A DNA stretch of 64,000 nucleotides from Hazenella coriacea (GCF_004341825.1 NZ_SMAG01000009.1:53057-117056); one strand, 5' to 3'. Counted from the stretch's first letter, positions 34,419 to 43,631 are shown. The notes: a model not told the origin generated them from the sequence alone. A program made the numbers and translations.

Positions 34419-34676
34419 ATGTGTGAATGGAGACATCACCATAAGCGTCGTAAACACCGTAGACATCACCACCACCACAGACATCATCACCATATGAGAC
34501 GTGTATTTAGACGCGTTCGTAGACTCAGCGTTGGTGCGGAAGCGATTGTAAACAATGCACCACGGATGGGAGCAAACAGTGGTTTAATCAACATCCCAAT
34601 CCAAATCCCAATTAACCTTGGCGATGCAACAGCAAACAACCGCAGCCATGGCAACTCCACAACCAATACTCTTTAA
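34419..34676 (+). CDS. His/Arg-rich protein with QIPINLGD C-terminal module
   Basis: The 85-residue product begins with a dense His/Arg/Lys block (about 40 residues, containing some 17 His) and then RRVFRRVRRLSVGAEA. It ends with the module at residues 45-85: GANSGLINI, QIPINLGD and NSTTNTL. The His-rich block could bind metal or a polyanion. Perfect AAAGGAGGTG site. It is the last gene of the cluster and is followed by a strong terminator. Coat or spore-surface function is an inference from composition only. Confidence 0.68.
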   Translation: MCEWRHHHKRRKHRRHHHHHRHHHHMRRVFRRVRRLSVGAEAIVNNAPRMGANSGLINIPIQIPINLGDATANNRSHGNSTTNTL

Positions 34677-34697
34677 GGGCCATCTGGCCCTTTTTTT
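34677..34697 (+). terminator. Terminator of the small-protein cluster
   Basis: A 6-bp perfect GC stem (GGGCCA with TGGCCC, 2-nt loop as drawn, likely 5-bp with 4-nt loop) is followed by seven T, right at the stop codon. Confidence 0.85.
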
Positions 34698-34701
34698 GTT
34701 G

Positions 34702-35178
34702 TCATTCAGAAAGCTTCTTTACAAAACAAACTCGAGGATCTCCTTTACCATCATAATTAGGAAAGATCGGTATTCCATTTTCAATGATTGTACTCTTTTC
34801 CATTTGGAATCCCATTTTGGTATGGTAAGCAATGGAATCTTTATTGACTGGTGAAGTGATACAACGAACTGTATGACATCCTTGATTTTGTACGGTTTCA
34901 AAAAAATGAAGATATAAACGTTTGGCGATCCCTTGGTACCGATAGGTAGGGTCTACTCCAACAAAATGGATATATGCTTCACCTATTTTTGATTGCGATA
35001 GGAAACCGATTAAAAAACCGATAATCCTCCTGTTCTCTTCAATCACCCAAGAAGTATTTTGAAAGTGACTAAAAAACAAGCGAGGGAGAAGGTGAGTCAT
35101 CGATCTTCCATTCCACCACTCATTGAGAACCGAAAGAATAGATTCATAATCATCTTCTGTGATATTTCGTAAGAGCAT
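34702..35178 (-). CDS. GNAT-family N-acetyltransferase
   Basis: The 158-residue protein starts LLRNITEDDYESILSVLNEWW. It has the strand RRIIGFLIGFLS, the acetyl-CoA motif FVGVDPTYRYQGIAKRLY (QGIA) and the end CITSPVNKDSIAYHTKMGFQME. Acetyl-CoA-dependent N-acetylation of an unknown substrate is expected. AAGGAG lies six bases before the ATG. It may be co-transcribed with the upstream 140-residue gene (17-base gap). Confidence 0.88.
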   Translation of the reverse strand: MLLRNITEDDYESILSVLNEWWNGRSMTHLLPRLFFSHFQNTSWVIEENRRIIGFLIGFLSQSKIGEAYIHFVGVDPTYRYQGIAKRLYLHFFETVQNQGCHTVRCITSPVNKDSIAYHTKMGFQMEKSTIIENGIPIFPNYDGKGDPRVCFVKKLSE

Positions 35179-35195
35179 AAGAGTCTCCTTCTCAG

Positions 35196-35618
35196 TTAAG
35201 CTTTAGATGAGAAATACTCAGGAAATTCAGTGGCAAAGGTATGTAAAACAAGAGGAAATTCTTCATCAGAAAGATCGATCAGTGTCTCCCCTTGAATTTC
35301 AAAAAAGTAGAGCTGCTCATCTGGAAAAGTTGGGTGATAATACAAAGCGATCAGCTTATCTTGATAATGGAATGTAGCTCCAAGGATCGCTGTAAAAGTT
35401 TCTTCTTCAGTTTCTAGATGTTGAAGAAGAATGGGTTCAATTTGTTCTAATACTGTTTCCACATAGGTTTCCCCTGGATAACTAAGATTGTATTGGTCGT
35501 TCTCCTCTTCCACGAGATATAAATCGCGCTTCCGCTCCTTTTTCCATAAAAGTAGAAGATGTTTGACATTTTGGTGGATAAATAAATATTGATGAGGTGT
35601 TTGAAATTGTATGTTCAT
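35196..35618 (-). CDS. Acidic protein of unknown function (possibly DUF1292-like)
   Basis: The 140-residue product is acidic and beta-rich: KRDLYLVEEENDQYNLSYPGE, then FTAILGATFHYQDKLIALYYHPTFPDEQLYFFEIQGE and DLSDEEFPLVLHTFATEF. The second half recalls DUF1292 proteins (dEeYal.y...de..yvf), but the match is weak. No membrane or signal segment. I start at the ATG after AGGAGGGG. Just upstream of a GNAT gene in the same direction. Confidence 0.6.
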   Translation of the reverse strand: MNIQFQTPHQYLFIHQNVKHLLLLWKKERKRDLYLVEEENDQYNLSYPGETYVETVLEQIEPILLQHLETEEETFTAILGATFHYQDKLIALYYHPTFPDEQLYFFEIQGETLIDLSDEEFPLVLHTFATEFPEYFSSKA

Positions 35619-35714
35619 TTTTCCCCTCCTGTTCACCAGTATAGCAAAAAGTAAGAGTTCTTCTAAATCATTATTTTTTGATTGTCATCATAGTTCTGTT
35701 CCTATAGATACCAG

Positions 35715-35743
35715 TTCTCGTCATATGGATATAGAGATATAAT
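35715..35743 (+). promoter_or_regulatory. Promoter of the WYL-like gene
   Basis: TTCTCG and a perfect TATAAT are separated by 17 bases. The -10 abuts a LexA-type operator. Confidence 0.6.
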
Positions 35744-35744
35744 A

Positions 35745-35758
35745 AGAACAAACGTTCC
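35745..35758 (+). promoter_or_regulatory. LexA/DinR (SOS) box
   Basis: The core GAAC-AAAC-GTTC is a perfect GAAC-N4-GTTC palindrome. Compared with the Bacillus SOS consensus CGAACRNRYGTTYC, 13 of 14 positions agree (the first is A). It lies two bases after TATAAT and 20 bases before the start codon, an ideal place to block transcription. Confidence 0.65.
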
Positions 35759-35778
35759 TGTGTCAAGGGTGATGAGAT

Positions 35779-35973
35779 ATGGTAGATTTAGTCTTAAGAC
35801 GAGCTAATGTGTCTGGAAGAAGAGTAAAGATCATCTATCTTAATCAGAATAACCAAATTACCCAGCGTTGGATCAAGATTTTCAGTATGAATGAGGAAAA
35901 AGTAAAAGCCTATTGTTATTTGCGACAAGCCCCTCGTTGGTTTGATCGTCATCAGATTTTGGCGGCCGAATAA
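35779..35973 (+). CDS. Short WYL-like protein, probably SOS-regulated
   Basis: The 64-residue product reads RRVKIIYLNQNNQITQRWIKIFS followed by KVKAYCYLRQAPRWFDRHQILAAE. The second half resembles the core of WYL domains (.aYc.lR..Rtf.ldRIl). WYL domains sense nucleic acid or small ligands in DNA-damage and defence regulators. No DNA-binding helix-turn-helix is attached. GGGTGATGAG precedes the ATG. The upstream LexA-type box suggests induction by DNA damage. Function unknown. Confidence 0.72.
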   Translation: MVDLVLRRANVSGRRVKIIYLNQNNQITQRWIKIFSMNEEKVKAYCYLRQAPRWFDRHQILAAE

Positions 35974-36001
35974 ATGGTTTTTGGTTTTGAAGAAAGCATG
36001 C

Positions 36002-36007
36002 TATACT
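36002..36007 (+). promoter_or_regulatory. Extended -10 for the 42-residue gene
   Basis: TGC-TATACT forms an extended -10 element about 65 bases before the start codon. The -35 region is poor. Confidence 0.4.
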
Positions 36008-36071
36008 TGAACTGTTTGAATAGGGTTTGTTTAACTCTGTTTATAGTCGCGTTGCAAGGAGGGAACAGCAC

Positions 36072-36200
36072 ATGAAATCTCAAGTTCAAGGTGAAAACAA
36101 AGAAAATGAATTCATTGATTTCATTGTAGCTAGTGGTGTTGGGGTAGTTGTGCTCATGGGTATTTTTGCTGCAGCTACAGTTGCTACTCTTTTTATGTAA
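36072..36200 (+). CDS. Small single-span membrane protein, 42 residues
   Basis: AAGGAGGG precedes the ATG. The product has a charged N-terminus (KSQVQGENKENEF) and one long hydrophobic helix (IVASGVGVVVLMGIFAAATVATLF) running to the last residue. A strong terminator starts eight bases after the stop. The size and topology are like many regulatory or toxin-like membrane miniproteins, but no family is recognised. It lies downstream of the gene behind the LexA-type box; a separate promoter is likely. Confidence 0.7.
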   Translation: MKSQVQGENKENEFIDFIVASGVGVVVLMGIFAAATVATLFM

Positions 36201-36207
36201 CTTTCAG

Positions 36208-36240
36208 AAAAAGGGGGTCGGGAAACCGAACCTCCTTTTT
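36208..36240 (+). terminator. Terminator after the 42-residue gene
   Basis: AAAAAGG-GG-TCGG pairs with CCGA-CC-TCCTTTTT in a long, slightly imperfect stem with a T tail. Confidence 0.8.
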
Positions 36241-36274
36241 AACGTCAAAGTGTGGAGTTTCATAGGCTGAACAG

Positions 36275-36303
36275 TTGGCAAACATCTTGCTCTAAGCTAT
36301 ACT
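36275..36303 (+). promoter_or_regulatory. Promoter of the sucC leader
   Basis: TTGGCA and TATACT are separated by exactly 17 bases. Transcription would start near 36310, giving an unusually long (about 315-base) leader ahead of sucC that includes the structured motif at 36336-36454. Confidence 0.65.
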
Positions 36304-36335
36304 TGCAAAAGGGCCAAATCCAAATCCATGTGATG

Positions 36336-36454
36336 CTCTGTGAACTAGTTAAGCTTGTTGATCCAATAGCGAATCGCTTTTGAAATGAACGACTTTGGCG
36401 CAGATTCGCTACAGGAGTGAGTGGTAAGGCGATTCACAGAGATGGTACAACAAG
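36336..36454 (+). ncRNA. Structured leader motif, copy 1 (upstream of sucC)
   Basis: Outer stem CTTGTTG/CAACAAG (36354-36360 with 36448-36454). Inner stem GAATCGCTTT/AAGGCGATTC (36371-36380 with 36426-36435). Core blocks GAACGACTT (36387-36395) and GGAGTGAGT (36414-36422) flank a small hairpin TGGCG/CGCTA. A competing 9-bp pairing CTCTGTGAA/TTCACAGAG (36336-36344 with 36433-36441) excludes the inner stem. The same core blocks, inside different but also complementary stems, recur at 47429-47532. I know no described RNA class with this core; cis-regulatory function is inferred. Confidence 0.5.
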
Positions 36455-36534
36455 GCTACTGATTAAGAGAATACATGGGATACATATTTTCATATTTGGC
36501 TTCTTTTCTATGATCAACGAGCATGAGGGAACTT

Positions 36535-36549
36535 TTGAAAACGTTTGAT
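36535..36549 (+). promoter_or_regulatory. Possible cre (CcpA) site before sucC
   Basis: TTGAAAACGTTTGATT fits the relaxed cre pattern WTGNAANCGNWNNCW with one mismatch. It lies within the sucC leader, about 80 bases before the start. CcpA control of succinyl-CoA synthetase would make sense, but the match alone is weak. Confidence 0.3.
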
Positions 36550-36624
36550 TCAATGATTTCAGGGTACCCTATTTGTCTGAAAAGAACTTTAAGCTCGTAA
36601 TTGTAAAGGATTGGGGGATCGGAA

Positions 36625-37785
36625 ATGAACGTACATGAGTATCAAGGGAAACAGATCCTGAAAAAATACGGTGTAGTCGTTCCAAATGGACATGTAGCGT
36701 TTTCACCAGATGAGGCTGTTGAAGCAGCTAAACAATTGGGTGGAGACTTTTGGGTAGTCAAAGCACAAATTCATGCAGGTGGACGTGGAAAAGCTGGCGG
36801 GGTGAAATTGGCTCGCAGTTTGGATGAAGTGAAAGATTATGCTACAGAATTGTTAGGAAAAACTTTAGTGACCCATCAAACGGGACCTGAAGGACAAGAA
36901 ATAAAACGTCTTCTGATCGAAGAGGGATGTCCGATTGAGAAAGAATATTATATCGGCGTTGTCATTGATCGTAGCACCAACAGTGTAGTTATGATGGGTT
37001 CTGAAGAAGGCGGAACCGAAATTGAAGAAGTAGCAGCTAAAACTCCTGAAAAAATCTTCAAAGAAGTGATTGACCCAGCTGTAGGGATGATGCCTTTCCA
37101 AGCACGTCGTCTCGCTTACAACATTTCAATTCCAAAAGATAAAGTGAATCAAGCTGTCAAATTTATGTTAGGACTCTACCAAGCATTTGTAGATAAAGAT
37201 GGTTCTCTTGCAGAGATTAACCCATTGATCACAACTACCGATGGTCGAGTCATGGCTCTAGATGCAAAGTTGAACTTTGATTCCAATGCTTTATATCGTC
37301 ATAAAGATATTCAAGAGTTACGTGACTTGGATGAAGAAGATCCAAGAGAGATTGAAGCATCCAAATATGATCTGAACTATATTGCACTAGATGGCAACAT
37401 TGGTTGTATGGTGAATGGTGCTGGATTGGCCATGGCAACGATGGATATCATCAAACATTATAATGGTGAGCCTGCTAACTTCTTGGATGTAGGTGGCGGT
37501 GCAACAGCCGAAAAAGTGAGAGAAGCATTTAAAATCATTCTTTCTGATCCACAAGTAAAAGGAATCTTTGTCAATATTTTTGGTGGCATTATGAAGTGTG
37601 ATGTCATTGCTACTGGTGTTGTAGAAGCAGCTAAACAAATTGGTTTAGAACAGCCATTGGTCGTTCGTCTAGAAGGAACCAACGTTGAATTGGGTAAGAA
37701 AATCTTAAGAGAATCAGGGCTAGACATTGTACCTGCTGACTCAATGGCAGACGGTGCACAAAAAATCGTAGAACTTGTGAAGTAA
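36625..37785 (+). CDS. sucC: Succinyl-CoA synthetase, beta subunit
   Basis: SucC with SucD converts succinyl-CoA to succinate with ADP or GDP phosphorylation in the TCA cycle. The 386-residue protein has the ATP-grasp domain starting [39 protein letters not shown] and the C-terminal ligase domain [30 protein letters not shown] and [11 protein letters not shown]. Length equals the B. subtilis subunit (385). GGGGGATC precedes the ATG. sucD follows after 39 bases. Confidence 0.98.
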   Translation: MNVHEYQGKQILKKYGVVVPNGHVAFSPDEAVEAAKQLGGDFWVVKAQIHAGGRGKAGGVKLARSLDEVKDYATELLGKTLVTHQTGPEGQEIKRLLIEEGCPIEKEYYIGVVIDRSTNSVVMMGSEEGGTEIEEVAAKTPEKIFKEVIDPAVGMMPFQARRLAYNISIPKDKVNQAVKFMLGLYQAFVDKDGSLAEINPLITTTDGRVMALDAKLNFDSNALYRHKDIQELRDLDEEDPREIEASKYDLNYIALDGNIGCMVNGAGLAMATMDIIKHYNGEPANFLDVGGGATAEKVREAFKIILSDPQVKGIFVNIFGGIMKCDVIATGVVEAAKQIGLEQPLVVRLEGTNVELGKKILRESGLDIVPADSMADGAQKIVELVK

Positions 37786-37824
37786 TCGGAACCACGACGA
37801 CGATTTGAGAAAGGTGGGTTTTAG

Positions 37825-38727
37825 GTGAGTGTTTTTGTAAACAAAGATACGAAAGTAATCACACAAGGGATTACAGGTGCTACAGGACTCTTCCACACCA
37901 AACAAGCGATTGAATATGGAACTCAAGTAGTGGCTGGGGTAACACCAGGTAAAGGTGGTACGGAAATCGAAGGGATTCCTGTTTTTGACACTGTTTCCCA
38001 AGCCAAAGAAGCAACAGGTGCAAATGCTTCAGTTATTTATGTGCCACCAGCTTTTGCTGCAGATGCAATTATGGAAGCTGTCGACGCAGAACTAGATCTA
38101 GTTGTTTGTATCACAGAAGGAATTCCAGTACTAGACATGGTGAAAGTAAAGCGTTACATGGAAGGAAAGAAAACCCGATTAATCGGACCTAACTGCCCAG
38201 GAGTCATTTCTCCTGATGAGTGTAAAATTGGTATTATGCCTGGTTATATTCATATGAAAGGGCATGTGGGAATCGTTTCTCGTAGTGGAACCTTAACTTA
38301 TGAAGCTGTACATCAATTAACGACTCGTAACATTGGTCAAACTTCAGCGGTTGGAATTGGTGGAGACCCAGTCAATGGAACCGACTTTATCGATTGTCTG
38401 AAAGCTTTTGAAGAAGATCCAGAAACCAAAGCTGTCATTATGATCGGTGAAATTGGTGGAACGGCTGAAGAAGAAGCAGCAGAATGGATTCAAGCCAACA
38501 TGACTAAGCCAGTTGTAGGATTTATTGGTGGGCAAACGGCACCTCCAGGAAAACGTATGGGCCATGCTGGAGCGATCATCTCTGGTGGAAAAGGAACTGC
38601 GGCTGAAAAAATTGCTACATTGGAACGTTGTGGAGTAGCTGTTGCTCCAACACCAGCTGATATTGGCGAAACGCTCGTTCGTGTGTTAGAAGAAAAAGGC
38701 TTACTTGAAGCATGTACGATTAAATAA
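37825..38727 (+). CDS. sucD: Succinyl-CoA synthetase, alpha subunit
   Basis: The 300-residue protein binds CoA and carries the phosphorylated histidine. Motifs: [25 protein letters not shown] (CoA-binding Rossmann domain), [13 protein letters not shown], and the active-site region [18 protein letters not shown] containing the phospho-His. The GTG start follows AAAGGTGGG. Operon partner of sucC; a terminator follows. Confidence 0.98.
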   Translation: MSVFVNKDTKVITQGITGATGLFHTKQAIEYGTQVVAGVTPGKGGTEIEGIPVFDTVSQAKEATGANASVIYVPPAFAADAIMEAVDAELDLVVCITEGIPVLDMVKVKRYMEGKKTRLIGPNCPGVISPDECKIGIMPGYIHMKGHVGIVSRSGTLTYEAVHQLTTRNIGQTSAVGIGGDPVNGTDFIDCLKAFEEDPETKAVIMIGEIGGTAEEEAAEWIQANMTKPVVGFIGGQTAPPGKRMGHAGAIISGGKGTAAEKIATLERCGVAVAPTPADIGETLVRVLEEKGLLEACTIK

Positions 38728-38737
38728 TTAAGTAAAG

Positions 38738-38770
38738 TGAAGGGGCCTTAATCAGGTGCCCTTCATTTTT
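38738..38770 (+). terminator. Terminator after sucD
   Basis: TGAAGGG-GC pairs with G-GCCCTTCA around a 10-nt loop, followed by TTTTT. Confidence 0.75.
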
Positions 38771-38896
38771 GTATTGTCTTCTGAAATCCCCTTTAAAACC
38801 ACATTCAATCTAAGGCTTGAATAAAATTCCTTGAAAGTTGATATTATTATGGTAAAAATTAGATTATATCCAATTTCAAGGAGAGGAGCCAGGCGA

Positions 38897-39997
38897 TTGA
38901 ATGAGATCTCTTCGTTAATTGCTCTACATCAGATTACAGGGGTAGGATGGCATACCATTCAAAAAATGTTTGATGCTGGCTGGGATCTAGGTAGACCCTT
39001 AACCCCTTCACTAATCACTGAATTAAAGCATCGTCGTATTCCGCAACCACTATTAGATCGTATCAAAGAGAAATGGACTCTTTCTTTTATTAGACAAGTA
39101 GAGGAAGAGTTGCAACGAAGAAAAATTCAAGCAATCACTCCATGGCATGAAATGTATCCTTCATGGTTAAAAGAAATATCACAGCCACCATGGATTCTCT
39201 ATCTTAAAGGTGATTCTTCTTTACTAAGTTGTTATTCACTGGCGATGGTGGGGACTCGAAAACCGACTCCTTATGGGAAAAAAATAGCTAGGATGTTATC
39301 AGAACAGCTTGTTGAACAAGAATGGACTGTCGTAAGTGGGATGGCGAGTGGCATTGATGGTGAAGCTCATCGAAGTGTGTTAGAATCGGGTGGTAAAACG
39401 GTTGCTGTACTAGCTACTGGAGTAGATGTGATTTATCCCAAAAGTCATCGTTCTTTATATCAAGAGATCGTTCAAAAGGGAGTTGTTGTTTCTGAAATGC
39501 CACCTGGAACTCGGCCACACCCAGGTCTTTTTCCGCAAAGAAATCGAATTATCAGTGGTCTTAGTTTGGGAACGATTGTGGTAGAAGCGGCAGAAAAATC
39601 AGGCTCGTTGATCACTGCGGATTATAGTATGGAACAAGGTCGAGACGTTTTTGCTGTGCCTGGACCGATCTCTTCAAAGCAAAGTATTGGTGCTCTAAAG
39701 CTGATTCAACAGGGCGCTAAATGTGTGGTTACAGCACAAGATGTTTTCGATGAGTTTATACATATAAAACCTCTTTTGCCGGTCAAGGATTCATCTGATT
39801 CTTCTCACGAGGAGAACTTGACGACTCAGGAGCAGGATGTTTTAAACTTAATTCCGTTGGAACCAATGTTGATTGATCAGCTGATGGAACAATTAAAAGA
39901 AAAAATGACTCTAAGCGAAATGCATCAAGCTTTATGTTTATTAGAGATCAAACAAAAGATTTCACAACTACCTGGTGCTCAAGTTATCAGAAAGTAA
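38897..39997 (+). CDS. dprA: DNA processing protein DprA (Smf)
   Basis: DprA loads RecA onto incoming single-stranded DNA in transformation. The 366-residue protein has an N-terminal helical (SAM-like) region, then the Rossmann-type domain. Its landmarks are AMVGTRKPTPYGKKIA, VVSGMASGIDGEAHRSVLESGGKTVAVLATGVDVIYPKSHR, EMPPGTRPHPGLFPQRNRIISGLS and VVEAAEKSGSLITADY. A C-terminal winged-helix (about 300-366) follows. I chose the TTG at 38897, eight bases after AGGAG; an ATG at 38849 lacks a ribosome site. Together with comM at 17.5 kb it suggests at least ancestral competence. Confidence 0.93.
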   Translation: MNEISSLIALHQITGVGWHTIQKMFDAGWDLGRPLTPSLITELKHRRIPQPLLDRIKEKWTLSFIRQVEEELQRRKIQAITPWHEMYPSWLKEISQPPWILYLKGDSSLLSCYSLAMVGTRKPTPYGKKIARMLSEQLVEQEWTVVSGMASGIDGEAHRSVLESGGKTVAVLATGVDVIYPKSHRSLYQEIVQKGVVVSEMPPGTRPHPGLFPQRNRIISGLSLGTIVVEAAEKSGSLITADYSMEQGRDVFAVPGPISSKQSIGALKLIQQGAKCVVTAQDVFDEFIHIKPLLPVKDSSDSSHEENLTTQEQDVLNLIPLEPMLIDQLMEQLKEKMTLSEMHQALCLLEIKQKISQLPGAQVIRK

Positions 39998-40192
39998 TTA
40001 TTTCATTTCTAAAAGTATGGATTTTTTCAATGAGGGTGATCCTTTGAAATGGACTTCTCATTGATAGTTGCTGAGCGTATACAAATTTTGGTATTGTAAC
40101 AAATGCAAGTGCAAGAATCATGGATCGACAGAATAAAGGCAAGGTCGAAATGAAAGGGACGGCTTACCAATCTTTGAGGGGAGGGCCTATAA

Positions 40193-42265
40193 ATGGCTGA
40201 TTCGTTAGTGATTGTCGAATCCCCCGCCAAAGCCAAAACCATCAGTAAGTATTTGGGGAAAAAATTTATTGTTAAAGCCTCGATGGGTCACGTGCGGGAT
40301 TTACCAAAAAGTCAATTAGGTGTGAATGTCGATAATCATTTTGAACCGAAGTATATCACTGTTCGAGGAAAAGGAGATGTCTTAAAGCAACTCCGAGATG
40401 CCAAGAAAAAAGTAAAGCGAGTTTACTTAGCTGCGGACCCTGATCGTGAAGGGGAAGCGATTGCTTGGCATTTAGCGAACAGCTTGGATATCGACTTAAA
40501 TGAAGATTGTCGGGTGGTTTTTAATGAAATTACGAAACAAGCAGTGAAAGATGCCTTTAAAGAACCACGTAAGATCGATATGGATTTGGTTAATGCACAA
40601 CAAGCGAGACGAATTTTAGATCGCTTAGTTGGTTATGGAATTAGTCCGATTTTATGGAAAAAGGTAAAAAAGGGTTTGTCTGCGGGTCGAGTACAATCAG
40701 TGGCATTAAAAATAGTTATTGATCGTGAAAAAGAAATTCGCCAATTTAAGCCTGAAGAGTACTGGACCGTCACGGCTATTTTACTCAGTGACGAAAAAGA
40801 GTTTGCGGCTAAGTTTTATGGCTATGGAAAGAAGAAGGTAGAACTAAAATCGAAAGAAGAAGTAGAGCAATTATTAAGTCATATTAAAGGTAAGCGTTTT
40901 GTGATAGAAGAGGTCAAAGAGAGTCAGCGTAAAAAAAATCCGGCGCTTCCTTTTATCACAAGTACATTACAGCAAGAAGCTGCTCGCAAGCTTAACTTTC
41001 GAGCACAAAAAACGATGGCGATCGCTCAACAATTGTATGAAGGTGTGAACATTGGAAAGGAAGGAAATGTGGGACTTATTACCTACATGCGAACCGACTC
41101 TACTCGCATTTCCGAAACAGCTCAACGAGAAGCGAAAGCTTACATTGAACAGATGTATGGTAAGTCATACATTCCCGCAACACCTCGCATCCATAAGAAA
41201 AAAGCTGGAGCCCAAGATGCACACGAAGCGATTCGTCCTACCTCAGTCCTCCGTACTCCCAGTGAGATGAAAAGTGTACTTTCTCGGGATCAACTTCGCT
41301 TATATAAATTAATTTGGGAACGTTTTGTTGCTTCACAGATGGCTCCAGCTATTTTGGATATGATTTCGGCTGATATTCGAATCGGAGAGGCTTTATTTCG
41401 TGCAACGGGCTCTAAAATTCGCTTCCCTGGTTTTACGAAGGTGTATGTAGAAGGGACAGATGATAAAAAGAAAGAAGAAGAAGGGTTTTTACCTCCCCTT
41501 TCCATTGGACAACAGTTAAAAAGGAAGTCCATCGATCCCAAGCAACACTTTACACAGCCACCTCCACGTTTTACAGAAGCTCGTTTAGTGAAAGAGTTAG
41601 AGGAAAAAGGAATCGGCAGACCCAGTACGTATGCACCTACCTTGGATACGATTCAAAAGCGGGGTTATGTCTTACTCGAAGACAAACGATTTGTCCCATC
41701 TGAATTAGGTGAAATTGTCCTGGAACTAATGGAACAGTTCTTCCCTGAAGTGATCAATGTGGAATTTACTGTCCATATGGAAGAGGATTTGGACCAAGTG
41801 GAAGAAGGAATGGCCAATTGGATTGAAACATTGGATCGCTTTTACCGCTCTTTTCAACCACGTCTTGAAGTGGCTGAAAAAGAGATGGAACAGGTGGAGA
41901 TTAAAGATGAAGTTTCAGATGAAATCTGTGAGAAATGTTCGAGTCCCATGGTCTATAAGTTTGGGCGCTTTGGCAAATTCCTCGCATGCTCTGCTTTTCC
42001 GGAATGTCGAAACACTAAAGCGATTGTCAAATCGACAGGGGTTACTTGTCCTAAATGTAAGCAAGGGGAAATTGTAGAACGAAAGAGTAAAAAGGCGCGG
42101 CTTTTTTATGGCTGTAACCGTTATCCGGACTGTGACTTTGTCTCTTGGGATCGCCCTGTTCCAAGACCATGTCCTCGTTGTGGAAATGTCATGGTAGAGA
42201 AAAAGACAAAGAAAATGACGATGATTCGATGTTCCGAGTGTGATTATCAAGAAGAGAAATCATAG
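40193..42265 (+). CDS. topA: DNA topoisomerase I
   Basis: TopA relaxes negative supercoils. The 690-residue enzyme has the Toprim domain ([29 protein letters not shown]), the core with catalytic Tyr298 in [19 protein letters not shown], and three C-terminal four-cysteine zinc ribbons. The ribbons begin [19 protein letters not shown] and [11 protein letters not shown]; the second and third sets use CxxxxxC variants. Length equals that in B. subtilis (691). GGGGAGGG precedes the ATG. trmFO follows closely, as in other Bacillales. Confidence 0.98.
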   Translation: MADSLVIVESPAKAKTISKYLGKKFIVKASMGHVRDLPKSQLGVNVDNHFEPKYITVRGKGDVLKQLRDAKKKVKRVYLAADPDREGEAIAWHLANSLDIDLNEDCRVVFNEITKQAVKDAFKEPRKIDMDLVNAQQARRILDRLVGYGISPILWKKVKKGLSAGRVQSVALKIVIDREKEIRQFKPEEYWTVTAILLSDEKEFAAKFYGYGKKKVELKSKEEVEQLLSHIKGKRFVIEEVKESQRKKNPALPFITSTLQQEAARKLNFRAQKTMAIAQQLYEGVNIGKEGNVGLITYMRTDSTRISETAQREAKAYIEQMYGKSYIPATPRIHKKKAGAQDAHEAIRPTSVLRTPSEMKSVLSRDQLRLYKLIWERFVASQMAPAILDMISADIRIGEALFRATGSKIRFPGFTKVYVEGTDDKKKEEEGFLPPLSIGQQLKRKSIDPKQHFTQPPPRFTEARLVKELEEKGIGRPSTYAPTLDTIQKRGYVLLEDKRFVPSELGEIVLELMEQFFPEVINVEFTVHMEEDLDQVEEGMANWIETLDRFYRSFQPRLEVAEKEMEQVEIKDEVSDEICEKCSSPMVYKFGRFGKFLACSAFPECRNTKAIVKSTGVTCPKCKQGEIVERKSKKARLFYGCNRYPDCDFVSWDRPVPRPCPRCGNVMVEKKTKKMTMIRCSECDYQEEKS

Positions 42266-42285
42266 ACTTAGATGGGGGAGAAATG

Positions 42286-43599
42286 ATGGCAAAACAACCT
42301 GTAACAGTTGTTGGAGCAGGGCTTGCTGGTAGTGAAGCTGCTTGGCAAATTGCTAGACAGGAGGTTCCTGTACGGTTAATTGAGATGCGTCCGGTTAAAA
42401 TGACACCAGCACATCGGGGAGATCAATTTGCCGAGTTAGTCTGTAGTAACTCACTACGCGCCAATACACTCACCAATGCAGTAGGCATCTTGAAAGAAGA
42501 GATGAGGAAGCTTGATTCATTAATTATGCGTTGTGCAGATCAGCATGCTGTTCCTGCTGGAGGAGCCCTTGCCGTGGATCGTGAAGCATTTTCAGAAGAA
42601 ATCACTCGAGCTCTGTATGAACATCCATTAGTGGAAGTGATGAAAGAGGAAGTGACCGAGATTCCAGAGGGTCCAACAGTGATAGCCACAGGACCTCTCA
42701 CTTCTTCCTCTTTGTCAGCTCAATTAAAAGAGCTAACAGGGGAAGAGTACCTTTATTTTTACGATGCTGCAGCTCCAATCGTTGAGCGTGATAGCATTAA
42801 TATGGATAAAGTATTTATGGCTTCCCGTTATGATAAAGGGGAAGCGGCTTATCTCAACTGTCCGATGACAGAGGAAGAGTTTGATCGTTTTTATGATGCA
42901 CTGATTCAAGCTGAAGTAGCTCCATTAAAAGAGTTTGAGAAGGAGATCTACTTTGAAGGCTGTATGCCGATTGAAGTAATGGCTAAACGGGGGAAAAAAA
43001 CATTACTGTTTGGACCTTTTAAACCCGTAGGACTTACAGATCCACATACAGGAAAACGTCCCCATGCTGTTATTCAATTACGGCAAGATAATAGTGCGGG
43101 AACTTTATTCAACTTAGTAGGTTTTCAGACCCATATGAAGTGGGGAGCGCAAAAAGAAGTGATTCAGCTGATTCCTGGTTTAGAGGAAGCAGAAATTATT
43201 CGTTACGGAGTGATGCACCGTAACACATTTATTAATTCACCTAAGGTTTTAAGACCTACTTATCAGTTTCGTGATCGAGATGACTTGTTTTTTGCGGGGC
43301 AGATGACCGGTGTAGAAGGGTACGTGGAATCGGCGGCGGCAGGATTAATAGCTGGGATAAATGCTGCTCGACTTGTTTTGGATAAGGAATTAGTCGTACC
43401 TCCATCATCGACAGCGATTGGCAGTCTTGCTCACTATATAACGACAGCAAATCCAGACCACTTTCAACCGATGAACGCCAATTTTGGTTTGCTTGAAGAA
43501 CTGCCTGAGCGGATTCGCTCTAAAAAAGAACGAGCTGAAAAATATGCACAGCGGGCATTGGAGAACATTCAGAATTTTTCTGTCTATATAGACAATTAA
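42286..43599 (+). CDS. trmFO: tRNA (uracil-5-)-methyltransferase TrmFO
   Basis: TrmFO makes m5U54 in the T loop using methylenetetrahydrofolate and FADH2. The 437-residue protein begins with the FAD-binding motif [49 protein letters not shown] and the C-terminal [22 protein letters not shown] follow. Two adjacent ATG codons are possible; I use the second for better spacing from GGGGGAG. In B. subtilis xerC (codV) comes next, but not here. Confidence 0.97.
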   Translation: MAKQPVTVVGAGLAGSEAAWQIARQEVPVRLIEMRPVKMTPAHRGDQFAELVCSNSLRANTLTNAVGILKEEMRKLDSLIMRCADQHAVPAGGALAVDREAFSEEITRALYEHPLVEVMKEEVTEIPEGPTVIATGPLTSSSLSAQLKELTGEEYLYFYDAAAPIVERDSINMDKVFMASRYDKGEAAYLNCPMTEEEFDRFYDALIQAEVAPLKEFEKEIYFEGCMPIEVMAKRGKKTLLFGPFKPVGLTDPHTGKRPHAVIQLRQDNSAGTLFNLVGFQTHMKWGAQKEVIQLIPGLEEAEIIRYGVMHRNTFINSPKVLRPTYQFRDRDDLFFAGQMTGVEGYVESAAAGLIAGINAARLVLDKELVVPPSSTAIGSLAHYITTANPDHFQPMNANFGLLEELPERIRSKKERAEKYAQRALENIQNFSVYIDN

Positions 43600-43601
43600 C
43601 C

Positions 43602-43630
43602 TTGATAACCCTGTAAGGGTGTGATAGTAT
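43602..43630 (+). promoter_or_regulatory. Promoter of the clpQ-clpY-codY operon
   Basis: TTGATA and TAGTAT are separated by exactly 17 bases, immediately after the trmFO stop codon. Transcription would start near 43637 and produce a leader of about 110 bases before clpQ. Confidence 0.65.
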
Positions 43631-43631
43631 G

